This document shows positions 55,997 through 64,000 of a stretch of DNA of 64,000 nucleotides, in pieces. Position 1 is the first letter of the stretch, and the number at the start of each line of letters is the position of its first letter. The stretch is taken from the NCBI RefSeq assembly GCF_003024515.2, contig NZ_PYIX02000006.1:101886-165885 (forward strand). Reading direction: 5' to 3'. Made by a program: the position numbers and the translations under genes. The notes under the pieces were generated by a model. The model was not told the DNA's origin. It made no database searches and saw only the letters and a program-made list of their open reading frames with translations. Origin of the DNA: Acinetobacter sichuanensis (lineage in GTDB: Bacteria; Pseudomonadota; Gammaproteobacteria; Pseudomonadales; Moraxellaceae).

Positions 55997-57034
55997 TTAT
56001 TGCATTTTTACATCTTGGCTCATATTTAATTTTTGACTGACAGCTTCACCTACCCCGTGCCCCATCTCTGAACCTAAACGTCCTAAAACTGAATCAAAAG
56101 GACTACGTTCGACAGTATAATTCACGGTCTTTTTGGTTTTTAACTCACGCTTAAGTGTTTCTATATTACCTGCTTTATCTGCAATACCGAGTTGAATCGC
56201 TTGCTCACCTGTCCAAAATAAACCTGAAAAAATTGCAGGATCTTGAGATTTAAGTTTTTCTCCACGACCTTGTTTTACAGCATTAATAAAGTGTGAATGC
56301 ACATTATCTAACAAAGCCTGAATATGTGCGCGTTGTTCAGGGTTAATTGGTTTGGTCATACTCAAAATATCTTTATTATTCCCTGCGGTCATCGTGCGAT
56401 CTTCGATGCCTAGTTTCTGTGCGAGACCATTCACACCATAATTTGGCATAATCACCCCAATCGAACCCACAAGACTCGAAGGATTGACCCAAATTTCATC
56501 TGCAGCAGACGCAATATAATAAGCACCTGAAGCTCCCATATCACCAATAACGGCATAGACTTTCTTTTCAGGATGCTGCTTTTTCAAATATTGTATTTCT
56601 TGCCAAATATCATCTGACTGAACAGGTGAACCACCAGGTGAGTTTACGTTTAAAACCACAGCCTTTGCTGATTTTGCATCAAAAGCTTTTTTAAGTGACT
56701 TAATCGTATCTGTACTATTTACACCTTGGTTACTTGAATCAATCGTTCCTACAATATTCACAACACCTAAATGTGACTCTGAAATCGAGCTGGTTGAATC
56801 CTCTCCATCACTTGAACAACTTCGTCCAAACAAGAGAAAACCAAAGACAATAAAGATATAAAGAAACGTTAAAATTTTAAAAAATATGCCCCAACGACGG
56901 CTACGACGTTGTTCTTGTACAGAAGCAAGTACAACTTTTTCTAAAAGTTTCCATTCTTGACCTGTCGGCTGTGGTGATGCAGAAGTATCAATTTGTGTAT
57001 TTTCATTTTGTGGTTTAGGTGGCCAATCGGACAT
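55997..57034 (-). CDS. S49 family signal-peptide-peptidase-like protease (short SppA type)
   Basis: The 345-residue protein has one membrane helix (about 50-70) and a periplasmic S49 protease domain (about 88-300). The catalytic dyad is visible: S169 in MGASGAYY and K221 in AGNNKD. SGG-type substrate loop NSPGGSPVQSD (131-141) also fits. This short form is like the 36-kDa type of SppA that degrades signal peptides; E. coli SppA is about twice as long. The frame begins MVFMSDW; the second ATG (57034) is favoured by GGA-spacing and by the usual start. Confidence 0.88.
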   Translation of the reverse strand: MSDWPPKPQNENTQIDTSASPQPTGQEWKLLEKVVLASVQEQRRSRRWGIFFKILTFLYIFIVFGFLLFGRSCSSDGEDSTSSISESHLGVVNIVGTIDSSNQGVNSTDTIKSLKKAFDAKSAKAVVLNVNSPGGSPVQSDDIWQEIQYLKKQHPEKKVYAVIGDMGASGAYYIASAADEIWVNPSSLVGSIGVIMPNYGVNGLAQKLGIEDRTMTAGNNKDILSMTKPINPEQRAHIQALLDNVHSHFINAVKQGRGEKLKSQDPAIFSGLFWTGEQAIQLGIADKAGNIETLKRELKTKKTVNYTVERSPFDSVLGRLGSEMGHGVGEAVSQKLNMSQDVKMQ

Positions 57035-57168
57035 AAATACCATCCAAATTAAGTTTTAAGGCATCATTATATACAACTAATACAGTTAAACTGTTTAAAT
57101 CACGATAATTCACTTATAATAATTCGTAATTCAAAACACTTTGACTCAGTATTACACATTGATAAACG

Positions 57169-58125
57169 ATGACTGAAAAGCAAAAAACTTCAACCACTCG
57201 ACTATTAAATTTTTTTAGTCGACAGCCTATTTTATTTTCACGATTTTATGCTCGCATACTTGCAGGTATTGTGAACATTTTGCATGTTTCAAAAACATCA
57301 AGAACAATTCGACTCAATATTGAAATCTGCTTACCGACTTTAAGCAAACAAGAACGTGAACGTATTACTCGTGCAACAATTCGCAATGAACTACAGTCCT
57401 ATATGGAGTTTTTTACCATTTGGGGTAGCTCAACGCAAAAAAACCTTTCCAGAATTCGAAAAGTTCATGGTGAGCATCATTTTCATGATGCATTAGCACA
57501 AGGTAAAGGTTTAGTGCTGATTGTGCCGCATTTTGGTACATGGGAAATTATGAATGCTTGGTTTACACAATTTACTCAAATGACCATCATGTATAAGCCC
57601 ATTAAAAACCCTGATGCAGATGATTTTGTACGCCAAGCACGTAGTCGGGAACAAGCAGATTTAGTACCAACAGATGAGTCTGGTGTTAGACAAATTTTTA
57701 AAGCGCTAAAACAAGGTGGAACAACTGTTATTCTGCCTGATCATACGCCCAAAGTAGGCGGTGAGATGATTGAATATTTTGGTGTACCACTTGCTTCAAG
57801 TAATTTAAGTGCTAAATTAATTCAAAAAACCAAAGCAAAATCTTTACTTTTATATGCAATTCGCAATGAAAGTGATGACTTTGATATGTTTATTGAACCT
57901 ATAGATGAAAAAATTTATGAAGGTACGGCAAATGACGGAACGCGTGTCATTCACCAAACGCTTGAGCAGTTAATTCAACGCTACCCTGAACATTATCATT
58001 GGAGCTACAAACGCTTTAAAGCAAATCCTGAATTAAATAATGTTTATAATTTACCTAAAGAACAAGCCATAACTAAAGTCAATATAGTCAAAGCTGAACA
58101 CCAATCTCTAACGAACCAGCCATAG
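57169..58125 (+). CDS. Lipid A biosynthesis-type lysophospholipid acyltransferase (LpxL/LpxM-like)
   Basis: The 318-residue protein has the HtrB/LpxL acyltransferase core: HX4E motif at H121-E126 (VPHFGTWEI), the region KPIKNPDADDFVRQARSR, and ILPDHTPKVGGEMIEYFG. An N-terminal hydrophobic stretch (about 12-40) anchors it in the inner membrane. It likely transfers acyl chains to lipid A, but which position cannot be told. It overlaps the end of the convergent comEC gene by 18 bases. Confidence 0.87.
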   Translation: MTEKQKTSTTRLLNFFSRQPILFSRFYARILAGIVNILHVSKTSRTIRLNIEICLPTLSKQERERITRATIRNELQSYMEFFTIWGSSTQKNLSRIRKVHGEHHFHDALAQGKGLVLIVPHFGTWEIMNAWFTQFTQMTIMYKPIKNPDADDFVRQARSREQADLVPTDESGVRQIFKALKQGGTTVILPDHTPKVGGEMIEYFGVPLASSNLSAKLIQKTKAKSLLLYAIRNESDDFDMFIEPIDEKIYEGTANDGTRVIHQTLEQLIQRYPEHYHWSYKRFKANPELNNVYNLPKEQAITKVNIVKAEHQSLTNQP

Positions 58126-60531
58126 TTTTTCGTTTCGAGCAAATGAGGTTTGCATACGATTTTGCGAATCTAACTGAAATTGAATATTTCCTTTCTCAAT
58201 GGTATTGATTACAGGAATATTCAGTTCTTTTAAACGCGCAAGAACAATCGGATGTGGATGCCCATAACGATTATCAAATCCCGCAGAAATGATGGCTAGC
58301 TTAGGCTTTAAAGTCGCTAAAAAATCATAGGCTGAACTATGCTGACTACCATGATGTCCTAACACCAAAACATCGACTTTTAAGTTTGGATAATCTTGTA
58401 GTAGGTTAAATTCTGCCTCCCACCCTGCATCACCCATAATTAAAAAATTTTGATTATTTTGAGCATTTTTGACTTGAATATAAAGAATACATGACAGTTC
58501 ATTTTGTTGTTTACCCACATAGCTTAGGCTATTCTGTTGTGGTGCTAAAACGTCAATGGTAACATTCCCATACTGCCATTTTTGCCCTGCATAACAATAT
58601 TGAAAATGAGTATGCTTAAACCGACCATCATTTTGATTTGAATAAACTTGCTTAACATTCAACTCTTTTTCAATCGCCACGAACGCACCACTATGGTCTT
58701 GATCTAAATGAGATAAAATGACTTGATCTAATTGTTTCACACCTTGTTGTTTTAAATAAGGAATAACGACTTGTTGTCCAATACTAAATTTACGTTCATC
58801 AAATGAACCTCCTGTATCAATCATTATTTTTTGATCTGGTAAATTTAAAAAAATAGCCTGCCCTTGTCCTACATCCAATACATTCAACTGAAATTCCGAT
58901 TGATTTTTATACGGAAATAGCAAAGGAGCGCAACATAACAAAGCCCACGTTTTAGGAATGAGACCTCGTGGTAAAAATAAAATAATAATTGCGATGGCAA
59001 GAGCAGCAACCATCAAAGGTGTAAAGGCAAACCATTGTAAATTTTCAGAAAATATCTGATCTAAAATATCTAAAAAATGCACCAATAGCGTTAAAGTAAA
59101 ATCTGCAACAGAAAAAAATAAAGTTCCTAAAGGTTGATAAAGCAAAGCCAAACACGCTCCTACAACTTCTAAAGGAACAATGATCACTCCAATCAAAGGA
59201 ATAGCAATTAAATTACTGATAGGTGCAATCCACGCTACTTTTTGAAAAATAAAAACCACAAGTGGAAATAGAGCAATAAAAATTTTCCATTGCGACTCCA
59301 CCAAGACTTGAATATAAAAAATGACTTTTTGTCGCCAAGTTTGGTTCTCTTCGCTCTGCTGCTGAATGGTTTGATACACGCGAATGAGAATAAAACAAGC
59401 ACCATAAGACAACCAAAAAGCCGCAGATAAAATACTAAAAGGATCAAACCACAATAAAATACTGGCGCTCAGTAATAATACTTTTAAGGCTGAAATAGAC
59501 TGCTTAAACAGTAAAATTAAACTACATAATGACACTGTTAATAAAGTACGTAAGGCAGGTATTTCAAAGCCCACAAATGCTGTGTATAAAGCAACACACA
59601 AAAGAAACGGAAAAATGAGGAAATAAGGTCGGGCTATTGTTAAATAAAGCTGTGGACAATATTTTTGAATAAAGCATTGTAATAAATAACAAAAAATCAT
59701 AGCAAAAATCAAAACATGTGGTCCTGAGATTGCTAATAAATGAGAAATGCCCAAACGCTGAAATAATGTTTGTGTTTGCTTAGAAAGTAAACTTTCATCA
59801 CCTGTTAACAAGGCTAATAATAGCCCCTTTTGTTGAAATGCACTCTGTTCAATTGACTGGCGAAAAAACCATCTTTTGGCTTCTATACCTAGCTTAAGCC
59901 TTGCCCACCATGATGTTTGCTGTTGTACAAAATATCTATATCCTTGTTCAGAAACTTGAGCTGCTGAAATATTTTCTACAATTTGCGCATTCATCGTACC
60001 CATGACATTGTCTTGTAAAAACCAACGCTCCTTATCAAATGCTCCCTCTACAGCATAACTATGCGCAGGTTTAACTTTTCCTGTAATCAGATAATATTGT
60101 CCAAGTTCTAAATGCTGTTGCGGTTTAAGATTTACTTTAATTTGAATAGGTTGTGCTTCATAGTTTAAGATCCAAGCATTTTGTTGAATACGTTGCTGCT
60201 CTTCATCATTGTAAAGTTGGCTGATGGTATTTACATAAACCAATGCAGAAATAACCTCAGGTTGTTTGATTCGTGATATTAAACGTTGCTCTAAAGCATG
60301 ATCTGCATATGACCATGCCACAAAAAACATCATCAAACTTAAACCCAAATGCACTACAACTTGACTGATCCACAAATGAATCAGCTTTATTTTTACAATA
60401 TAAAAAATGGCAACAAGAGCAATACTACTTAGCATCAAAGCAAGCATCATATTCATCTCAAATGGAGACGATTTGCCCATACAATGAATGCCAACAATCC
60501 AAGCAATACTGAGTAAATAGAGATACGACAT
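58108..60531 (-). CDS. comEC: ComEC/Rec2, DNA-uptake channel
   Basis: ComEC carries transforming DNA through the inner membrane. The protein of about 807 residues has an N-terminal hydrophobic domain with OB-like DUF4131 part, the central Competence domain with many helices (GDESLLSKQTQTLFQRLGISHLLAISGPH landmark), and a C-terminal metallo-beta-lactamase-like domain with the SHLDQDHSGA metal motif and TGGSF. This fits natural competence in this group. The start is uncertain: no good ribosome site is seen. I use the ATG at 60531; the frame extends to 60591. Confidence 0.9.
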   Translation of the reverse strand: MSYLYLLSIAWIVGIHCMGKSSPFEMNMMLALMLSSIALVAIFYIVKIKLIHLWISQVVVHLGLSLMMFFVAWSYADHALEQRLISRIKQPEVISALVYVNTISQLYNDEEQQRIQQNAWILNYEAQPIQIKVNLKPQQHLELGQYYLITGKVKPAHSYAVEGAFDKERWFLQDNVMGTMNAQIVENISAAQVSEQGYRYFVQQQTSWWARLKLGIEAKRWFFRQSIEQSAFQQKGLLLALLTGDESLLSKQTQTLFQRLGISHLLAISGPHVLIFAMIFCYLLQCFIQKYCPQLYLTIARPYFLIFPFLLCVALYTAFVGFEIPALRTLLTVSLCSLILLFKQSISALKVLLLSASILLWFDPFSILSAAFWLSYGACFILIRVYQTIQQQSEENQTWRQKVIFYIQVLVESQWKIFIALFPLVVFIFQKVAWIAPISNLIAIPLIGVIIVPLEVVGACLALLYQPLGTLFFSVADFTLTLLVHFLDILDQIFSENLQWFAFTPLMVAALAIAIIILFLPRGLIPKTWALLCCAPLLFPYKNQSEFQLNVLDVGQGQAIFLNLPDQKIMIDTGGSFDERKFSIGQQVVIPYLKQQGVKQLDQVILSHLDQDHSGAFVAIEKELNVKQVYSNQNDGRFKHTHFQYCYAGQKWQYGNVTIDVLAPQQNSLSYVGKQQNELSCILYIQVKNAQNNQNFLIMGDAGWEAEFNLLQDYPNLKVDVLVLGHHGSQHSSAYDFLATLKPKLAIISAGFDNRYGHPHPIVLARLKELNIPVINTIEKGNIQFQLDSQNRMQTSFARNEKLWLVR

Positions 60532-60635
60532 ATTTATTATTTTTTTGAATATTTTTAAACAATTAAAGCCCATTTTCATGAGCTTTAACAAGGCAATTGA
60601 TCGGAATTATTAAGTTTTAATACATAATAATTTAA

Positions 60636-61319
60636 TTATTCTGCAACCCATAAACCATCTTGCATATGCAAAACTTTATCAGCCGATTTTGCTAATTGTT
60701 CGTCATGCGTTACGATCAACATTGCCATATTGAGCTCATTGCGTAAATCACGCAACAACTCAAAAATAGTCACGGCTGTTTTTCGGTCTAAGTTTCCTGT
60801 TGGCTCATCAGCAAGCATCAGTTTTGGCTGAGTGACTAAGGCACGTGCCAATGCAACACGTTGACGCTCCCCACCTGATAACTCACCTGGTTTATGCGTT
60901 AAACGATGGGTTAAACCGACTCGCTCCAACAAATATTCGGCACGTTCTTTGACCTTTTTAAATCCTGCATCTTTACGCAGCATTAAAGGCATTGCCACAT
61001 TTTCCAGTGCCGAAAACTCAGGAAGTAAATGGTGAAACTGGTAAACAAAACCAAGATGCTGATTACGTAAAAAACCGCGTTCTGCTTCACCCAAAGTATC
61101 GAAACGTTGCCCGTTTAGATTCACTAAACCTTGTGATGGACGATCTAATCCGCCCAAAATATGCAGCAACGTACTTTTACCTGAACCACTTGAGCCCACA
61201 ATAGAAACAAACTCTCCTTGATGAACTTGTAAGGACAAACCTTTAATCACATCAACGGTCGATTTTCCATCAGTAAATGACTTATAAATATCTTTTGCTT
61301 CAAGCACCACATTACTCAT
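60636..61319 (-). CDS. lolD: LolD, ATPase of the lipoprotein-release ABC transporter
   Basis: This 227-residue ABC ATPase energises detachment of lipoproteins from the inner membrane. Walker A GSSGSGKST (42-50), the signature LSGGERQRVALARAL and Walker B LMLADEPTGNLD are present, with the MacB/LolD-type loop. The frame extends upstream to 61382, but the ATG at 61319 follows GGAGG by 9 bases and gives the family start MSNVVLEAKDIYKSF. It overlaps the permease stop by 8 bases, so the two are coupled. Confidence 0.95.
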   Translation of the reverse strand: MSNVVLEAKDIYKSFTDGKSTVDVIKGLSLQVHQGEFVSIVGSSGSGKSTLLHILGGLDRPSQGLVNLNGQRFDTLGEAERGFLRNQHLGFVYQFHHLLPEFSALENVAMPLMLRKDAGFKKVKERAEYLLERVGLTHRLTHKPGELSGGERQRVALARALVTQPKLMLADEPTGNLDRKTAVTIFELLRDLRNELNMAMLIVTHDEQLAKSADKVLHMQDGLWVAE

Positions 61320-62547
61320 AACGAAGCGCCTCCGCAGGTTGAATTTTTGCAGCACGACGAGCAGGATAAATTGTCGCAACAAAACTCAAAGCTAATGAAA
61401 TCCCAACCACCAAAAGCACATCTTGCCAACGCAAATAAGAAGGTAGATAGTTAATAAAATAAGCATCAAATAAATGCCAACCAAATAAATTATTCAGCCA
61501 ATCGATCAAATTACTAATCCCTAATGCTGAAATAATTCCTAGTACTGCACCAGCCAAAGTTCCCACTACACCAATTACTGTACCTTGCACCATGAAAATT
61601 CGTGTAATTGTTGTTGGTGAAGCACCTAAAGTACGTAAAATTGCAATATCAGCTTTTTTATCGGTAACAACCATCACCAATGAAGAAACAATATTAAAAG
61701 CAGCGACAAGAACAATCAAAAAGAGCAATAAGCTTACCATCGCTTTTTCCATTTGAATCGCACTAAACAAGTTACCATGCGTATATGTCCAATCTGAAGC
61801 ATAAAAACCATGTGGTAATTCTTGTACAATTTCATTAGCCACTTGAGGCGCAAGGAAAATATTGTCCAATTTCATACGGACACCTTGTGCGCCATCAGGC
61901 AGTCTGAGCAATGTCGAAGCATCATTCAGCGCAATGTAGCCAAGGCTAGAATCTACTTCTGCCCCAATACTAAAAATTCCTACAATTTTAAAACGCTTAA
62001 AACGTGGCACAACACCAGCAGGTGATGGCGTTGCTTCAGGTAAAACCAAAGTAATGTTGTCATTGAGACCTAAACCCAATGCATCAGTCATTTGTTTACC
62101 TAAGACAATACCGAACTCACCTTTTTTCAGCTGGTCAATACTGCCCTCAACCATATGGTTTTGAATAATAGAAACATTTTTCTCATATTGCGGTTCTATC
62201 CCATTCACCATAATTCCTGCAACACGTCCTTGTGCAGTCAACATGCCTTGCAATTGAGTAAACGGAGCAACCCCTGTAACGTGTTCATGTTTCTCAATTT
62301 TCTTTGCAAGTACAGGCCAGTCTGTTAAAATCTGCGAGGAAGAAATCGTGGCTTGCGGTACCATCCCCAAAACACGATTTTTTAATTCACGGTCAAAGCC
62401 GTTCATCACAGATAAAACTGTAATAAGAACAGCAACGCCTAAGGTTAGACCGATCATAGACACCAAGGCGATAAAAGAAATAAAGTGATTACTACGCCGT
62501 GCGCGAGTGTATCTCAACCCTATATACAGCGAGATTGGTTTAAACAT
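61312..62547 (-). CDS. lolC: LolC/E-type lipoprotein-release permease (LolF-like)
   Basis: The 411-residue MacB/FtsX-type permease has helix 1 near 24-50, a periplasmic domain (about 55-260) and three C-terminal helices (about 266-290, 315-340, 372-395). The start LYIGLRYTRARRSNHFISFIAL fits LolC/LolE. Only one such permease gene lies next to lolD here, while E. coli has LolC and LolE; a single-permease 'LolF' form is known in some proteobacteria, and this could be one. It is divergent from a PilZ-like gene with only 23 bp between starts. Confidence 0.92.
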   Translation of the reverse strand: MFKPISLYIGLRYTRARRSNHFISFIALVSMIGLTLGVAVLITVLSVMNGFDRELKNRVLGMVPQATISSSQILTDWPVLAKKIEKHEHVTGVAPFTQLQGMLTAQGRVAGIMVNGIEPQYEKNVSIIQNHMVEGSIDQLKKGEFGIVLGKQMTDALGLGLNDNITLVLPEATPSPAGVVPRFKRFKIVGIFSIGAEVDSSLGYIALNDASTLLRLPDGAQGVRMKLDNIFLAPQVANEIVQELPHGFYASDWTYTHGNLFSAIQMEKAMVSLLLFLIVLVAAFNIVSSLVMVVTDKKADIAILRTLGASPTTITRIFMVQGTVIGVVGTLAGAVLGIISALGISNLIDWLNNLFGWHLFDAYFINYLPSYLRWQDVLLVVGISLALSFVATIYPARRAAKIQPAEALRYE

Positions 62548-62570
62548 ACCATCAAAGTCCGAGGTGTTTT

Positions 62571-63143
62571 ATGGAAACGTTACAGCATCAAACCGAAGCT
62601 AACGAGCGTCGTGTAATGTCTCGAATCGATGCTGCATTAAGGATAAACTATCAGATTATTTCTGACCATGTCGCACTTAACGATCCATATGATCCAAATT
62701 TTGTATTGCCGCGCTATTTTCTACTACTTGCAGAGTTAGATCAATTTGATCATGCGCTTCAATACGAATTAGACCAATTAAATGAAAAAGATCAACAAAT
62801 TGCTCGAATCTTATCCTTATTCAATCAAAAATTAAACCTCATTACAGGCTCTCTGTATGACTCAATTGTACAAACCATGTTACCAACTCCGCAAAATGTG
62901 AATTTTTCGGAAAGCGGTTTTAGCTTCTTTAGTAAGCAAAATATTAAGGAAGGCACTTATATTCATGTGACTTTAAGCCATGCAGAAAACTTTTTTCATA
63001 TCGCAGCAACGGCACAAATTGCTTATTCAGAACGAGTGTCAGACAATGAAGAGTATTATCGAATTGGGGCATATTTTGTGACCCTACACCCACAAGATCG
63101 CGTTAAACTTGCCGAGTGTGTAGAGTCAAACTCATCAGAATAA
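62571..63143 (+). CDS. PilZ-like (cyclic-di-GMP receptor type) protein
   Basis: The 190-residue cytoplasmic protein has an RxxxR motif at R14-R18 and [N]xSxxG at N111-S113-G116 (NFSESGFSF), the two parts of the PilZ c-di-GMP site, but these are about 95 residues apart with a helical insert between, unlike the compact standard domain. A PilZ protein also lies beside the lol genes in Pseudomonas (PA2989), which supports the assignment. GAGGTG precedes the ATG closely. The output partner is unknown. Confidence 0.75.
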   Translation: METLQHQTEANERRVMSRIDAALRINYQIISDHVALNDPYDPNFVLPRYFLLLAELDQFDHALQYELDQLNEKDQQIARILSLFNQKLNLITGSLYDSIVQTMLPTPQNVNFSESGFSFFSKQNIKEGTYIHVTLSHAENFFHIAATAQIAYSERVSDNEEYYRIGAYFVTLHPQDRVKLAECVESNSSE

Positions 63144-63147
63144 AACT

Positions 63148-64000
63148 TTAAGATTTATTTGATATTTTCACTTTATGAGCAAGTTCTCTACTTGCTCTTA
63201 GATCTTTAAAGAAATATAAAAATAGTCCAAATAACAATATACTAGCACCAACAAAAATCATTAAAGATAAACTTTCATTATTCAAAAGTGCACCAAGTAA
63301 CATTGCAAACATAGGTGTCATCACATTGGTTAATGACAATGTTGTGGCTTTAATATTTTGCACTAATTTGAAATAACAGAACATAGCAATCAAGGATGCC
63401 ATGACCACTGTATACAATAACGCCAATAAAGATTTAGTTTCTGGAATATGATCAGGCGCATGTTGCCAAATAAAAGGAATCAAACATAAAGCCATCAAAG
63501 TGGACACCAAAATTGAACCTGTTGCTTGCGCCATCGGCTCAACGGTTGCATTCACTTTCTTCACCCAAAATATGGAGAGCGCATAAGTCGATACACTCAT
63601 CAGCATCAAAGCGATTCCAATAGGATGAATACGTTGTTCAGACCCCCCGTTCATACAAATAATCGCTAAACCACCAACTGCAACAAGCATCCCGATCCAT
63701 TGTAGGCTTTGTAATTGTTGCTTAAAAATAAAGCGCCCAATCAGACCCGCCATAATAGGGGCTAAACCAAACATCAAAGCAATAATACCTGAACTCAAAT
63801 AACTCGTTGCAGCATAGGTAAAAATTTGTGAGCCAATTAAACTAAATGAACCTGCAAAATAACTATGCAAAGCAATTTTATTCAGTGGAAATTTAACTTT
63901 AAGAATAATTAAAAGTAATGCTGCAATGGGTAATGCAATCAATAATCGGATCACCAATGCCCACATTAAATATAAATCTTCTACACTCCAAACAATTGCT
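63148..64000 (-). CDS. EamA/DMT-type transporter, 5' end outside the window
   Basis: The drug/metabolite transporter has about nine hydrophobic segments and two EamA repeats (about AGLIGRFIFKQQLQSLQWIGM in the first and the LTNVMTPMFAMLLGALLNNESLSL stretch in the second, as landmarks). An ATG at 63966 exists, but the frame stays open to the window edge and reads AIVWSVEDLYLM before it, so the first helix and start lie beyond 64000. Substrate is unknown. Confidence 0.85.
   Translation of the reverse strand, partial: AIVWSVEDLYLMWALVIRLLIALPIAALLLIILKVKFPLNKIALHSYFAGSFSLIGSQIFTYAATSYLSSGIIALMFGLAPIMAGLIGRFIFKQQLQSLQWIGMLVAVGGLAIICMNGGSEQRIHPIGIALMLMSVSTYALSIFWVKKVNATVEPMAQATGSILVSTLMALCLIPFIWQHAPDHIPETKSLLALLYTVVMASLIAMFCYFKLVQNIKATTLSLTNVMTPMFAMLLGALLNNESLSLMIFVGASILLFGLFLYFFKDLRASRELAHKVKISNKS

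Noticed and set aside
61320..61382. Longer LolD start
   Set aside because: It would lie inside the permease gene, while the ATG at 61319 has GGAGG and the family N-terminus.

Overview
The window reads as ordinary chromosome from an Acinetobacter-like gammaproteobacterium (Moraxellaceae). The basis is AT-rich DNA, a pgaABCD operon, a BLUF photoreceptor, a pair of CSLREA/GlyGly-CTERM (rhombotarget-type) proteins, a single LolC/E-like permease next to LolD, and housekeeping gene orders known from this group. I see no tRNA, rRNA, insertion sequence, prophage or CRISPR array. The species cannot be named from this.

Layout. 1-2 kb: a luciferase-like flavin oxidoreductase behind two tandem palindromes, then a YiaA/YiaB-type membrane protein. 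2-8 kb (minus): the PNAG exopolysaccharide operon pgaABCD, with about 850 bp of AT-rich DNA upstream. 8.8-12.2 kb: the divergent pair ppsR/ppsA controlling PEP synthesis. 12.3-18.3 kb: an RDD membrane protein, then cyoABCDE for cytochrome bo3 oxidase and heme O synthase. 18.5-25.8 kb: an orphan cysteine-containing protein, a HAD hydrolase, rpsF-rpsR-rplI with an S6:S18-type leader, dnaB, two small minus-strand proteins and alr. 25.9-31.6 kb: a BLUF protein, then the Anbu cluster (circularly permuted ATP-grasp, alpha-E, transglutaminase-like, Anbu peptidase) with a divergent WYL regulator. 31.6-36.4 kb: a possible 18-codon peptide gene, an ADP-ribosylglycohydrolase, an orphan acidic protein, mnmG and a small secreted protein. 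36.5-43.1 kb: a bile-acid/sodium symporter homologue, prmA, a DUF3426 protein, fis with a long structured leader, purH and purD. 43.1-46 kb (minus): a three-gene operon resembling the plasmid RK2 kilA operon (klaA-telA-klaC). 46.2-50.4 kb (minus): two CSLREA/GlyGly-CTERM surface proteins in tandem. 50.5-54.3 kb: hda and an AI-2E-type transporter, divergent from purMN. 54.6-64 kb: a META lipoprotein, an alpha/beta hydrolase, an S49 peptidase, a lipid A-type acyltransferase, comEC, lolD plus a LolC/E-type permease, a PilZ-like protein, and a DMT transporter cut by the window end.

How the genes combine. Most are core metabolism and envelope functions: purine synthesis (purH, purD, purM, purN), gluconeogenic PEP formation, respiration, translation, replication and lipoprotein export. 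The accessory interest lies in the surface programme (PNAG, GlyGly-CTERM proteins, PilZ), the Anbu peptide-modification cluster and the chromosomal klaABC-like operon. I found no wholly new multi-gene system. The best candidates for follow-up are the klaABC-like operon, the rhombotarget pair, the Anbu cluster, the tandem operators at 143-198, the structured fis leader and the 18-codon peptide gene at 31817-31873.
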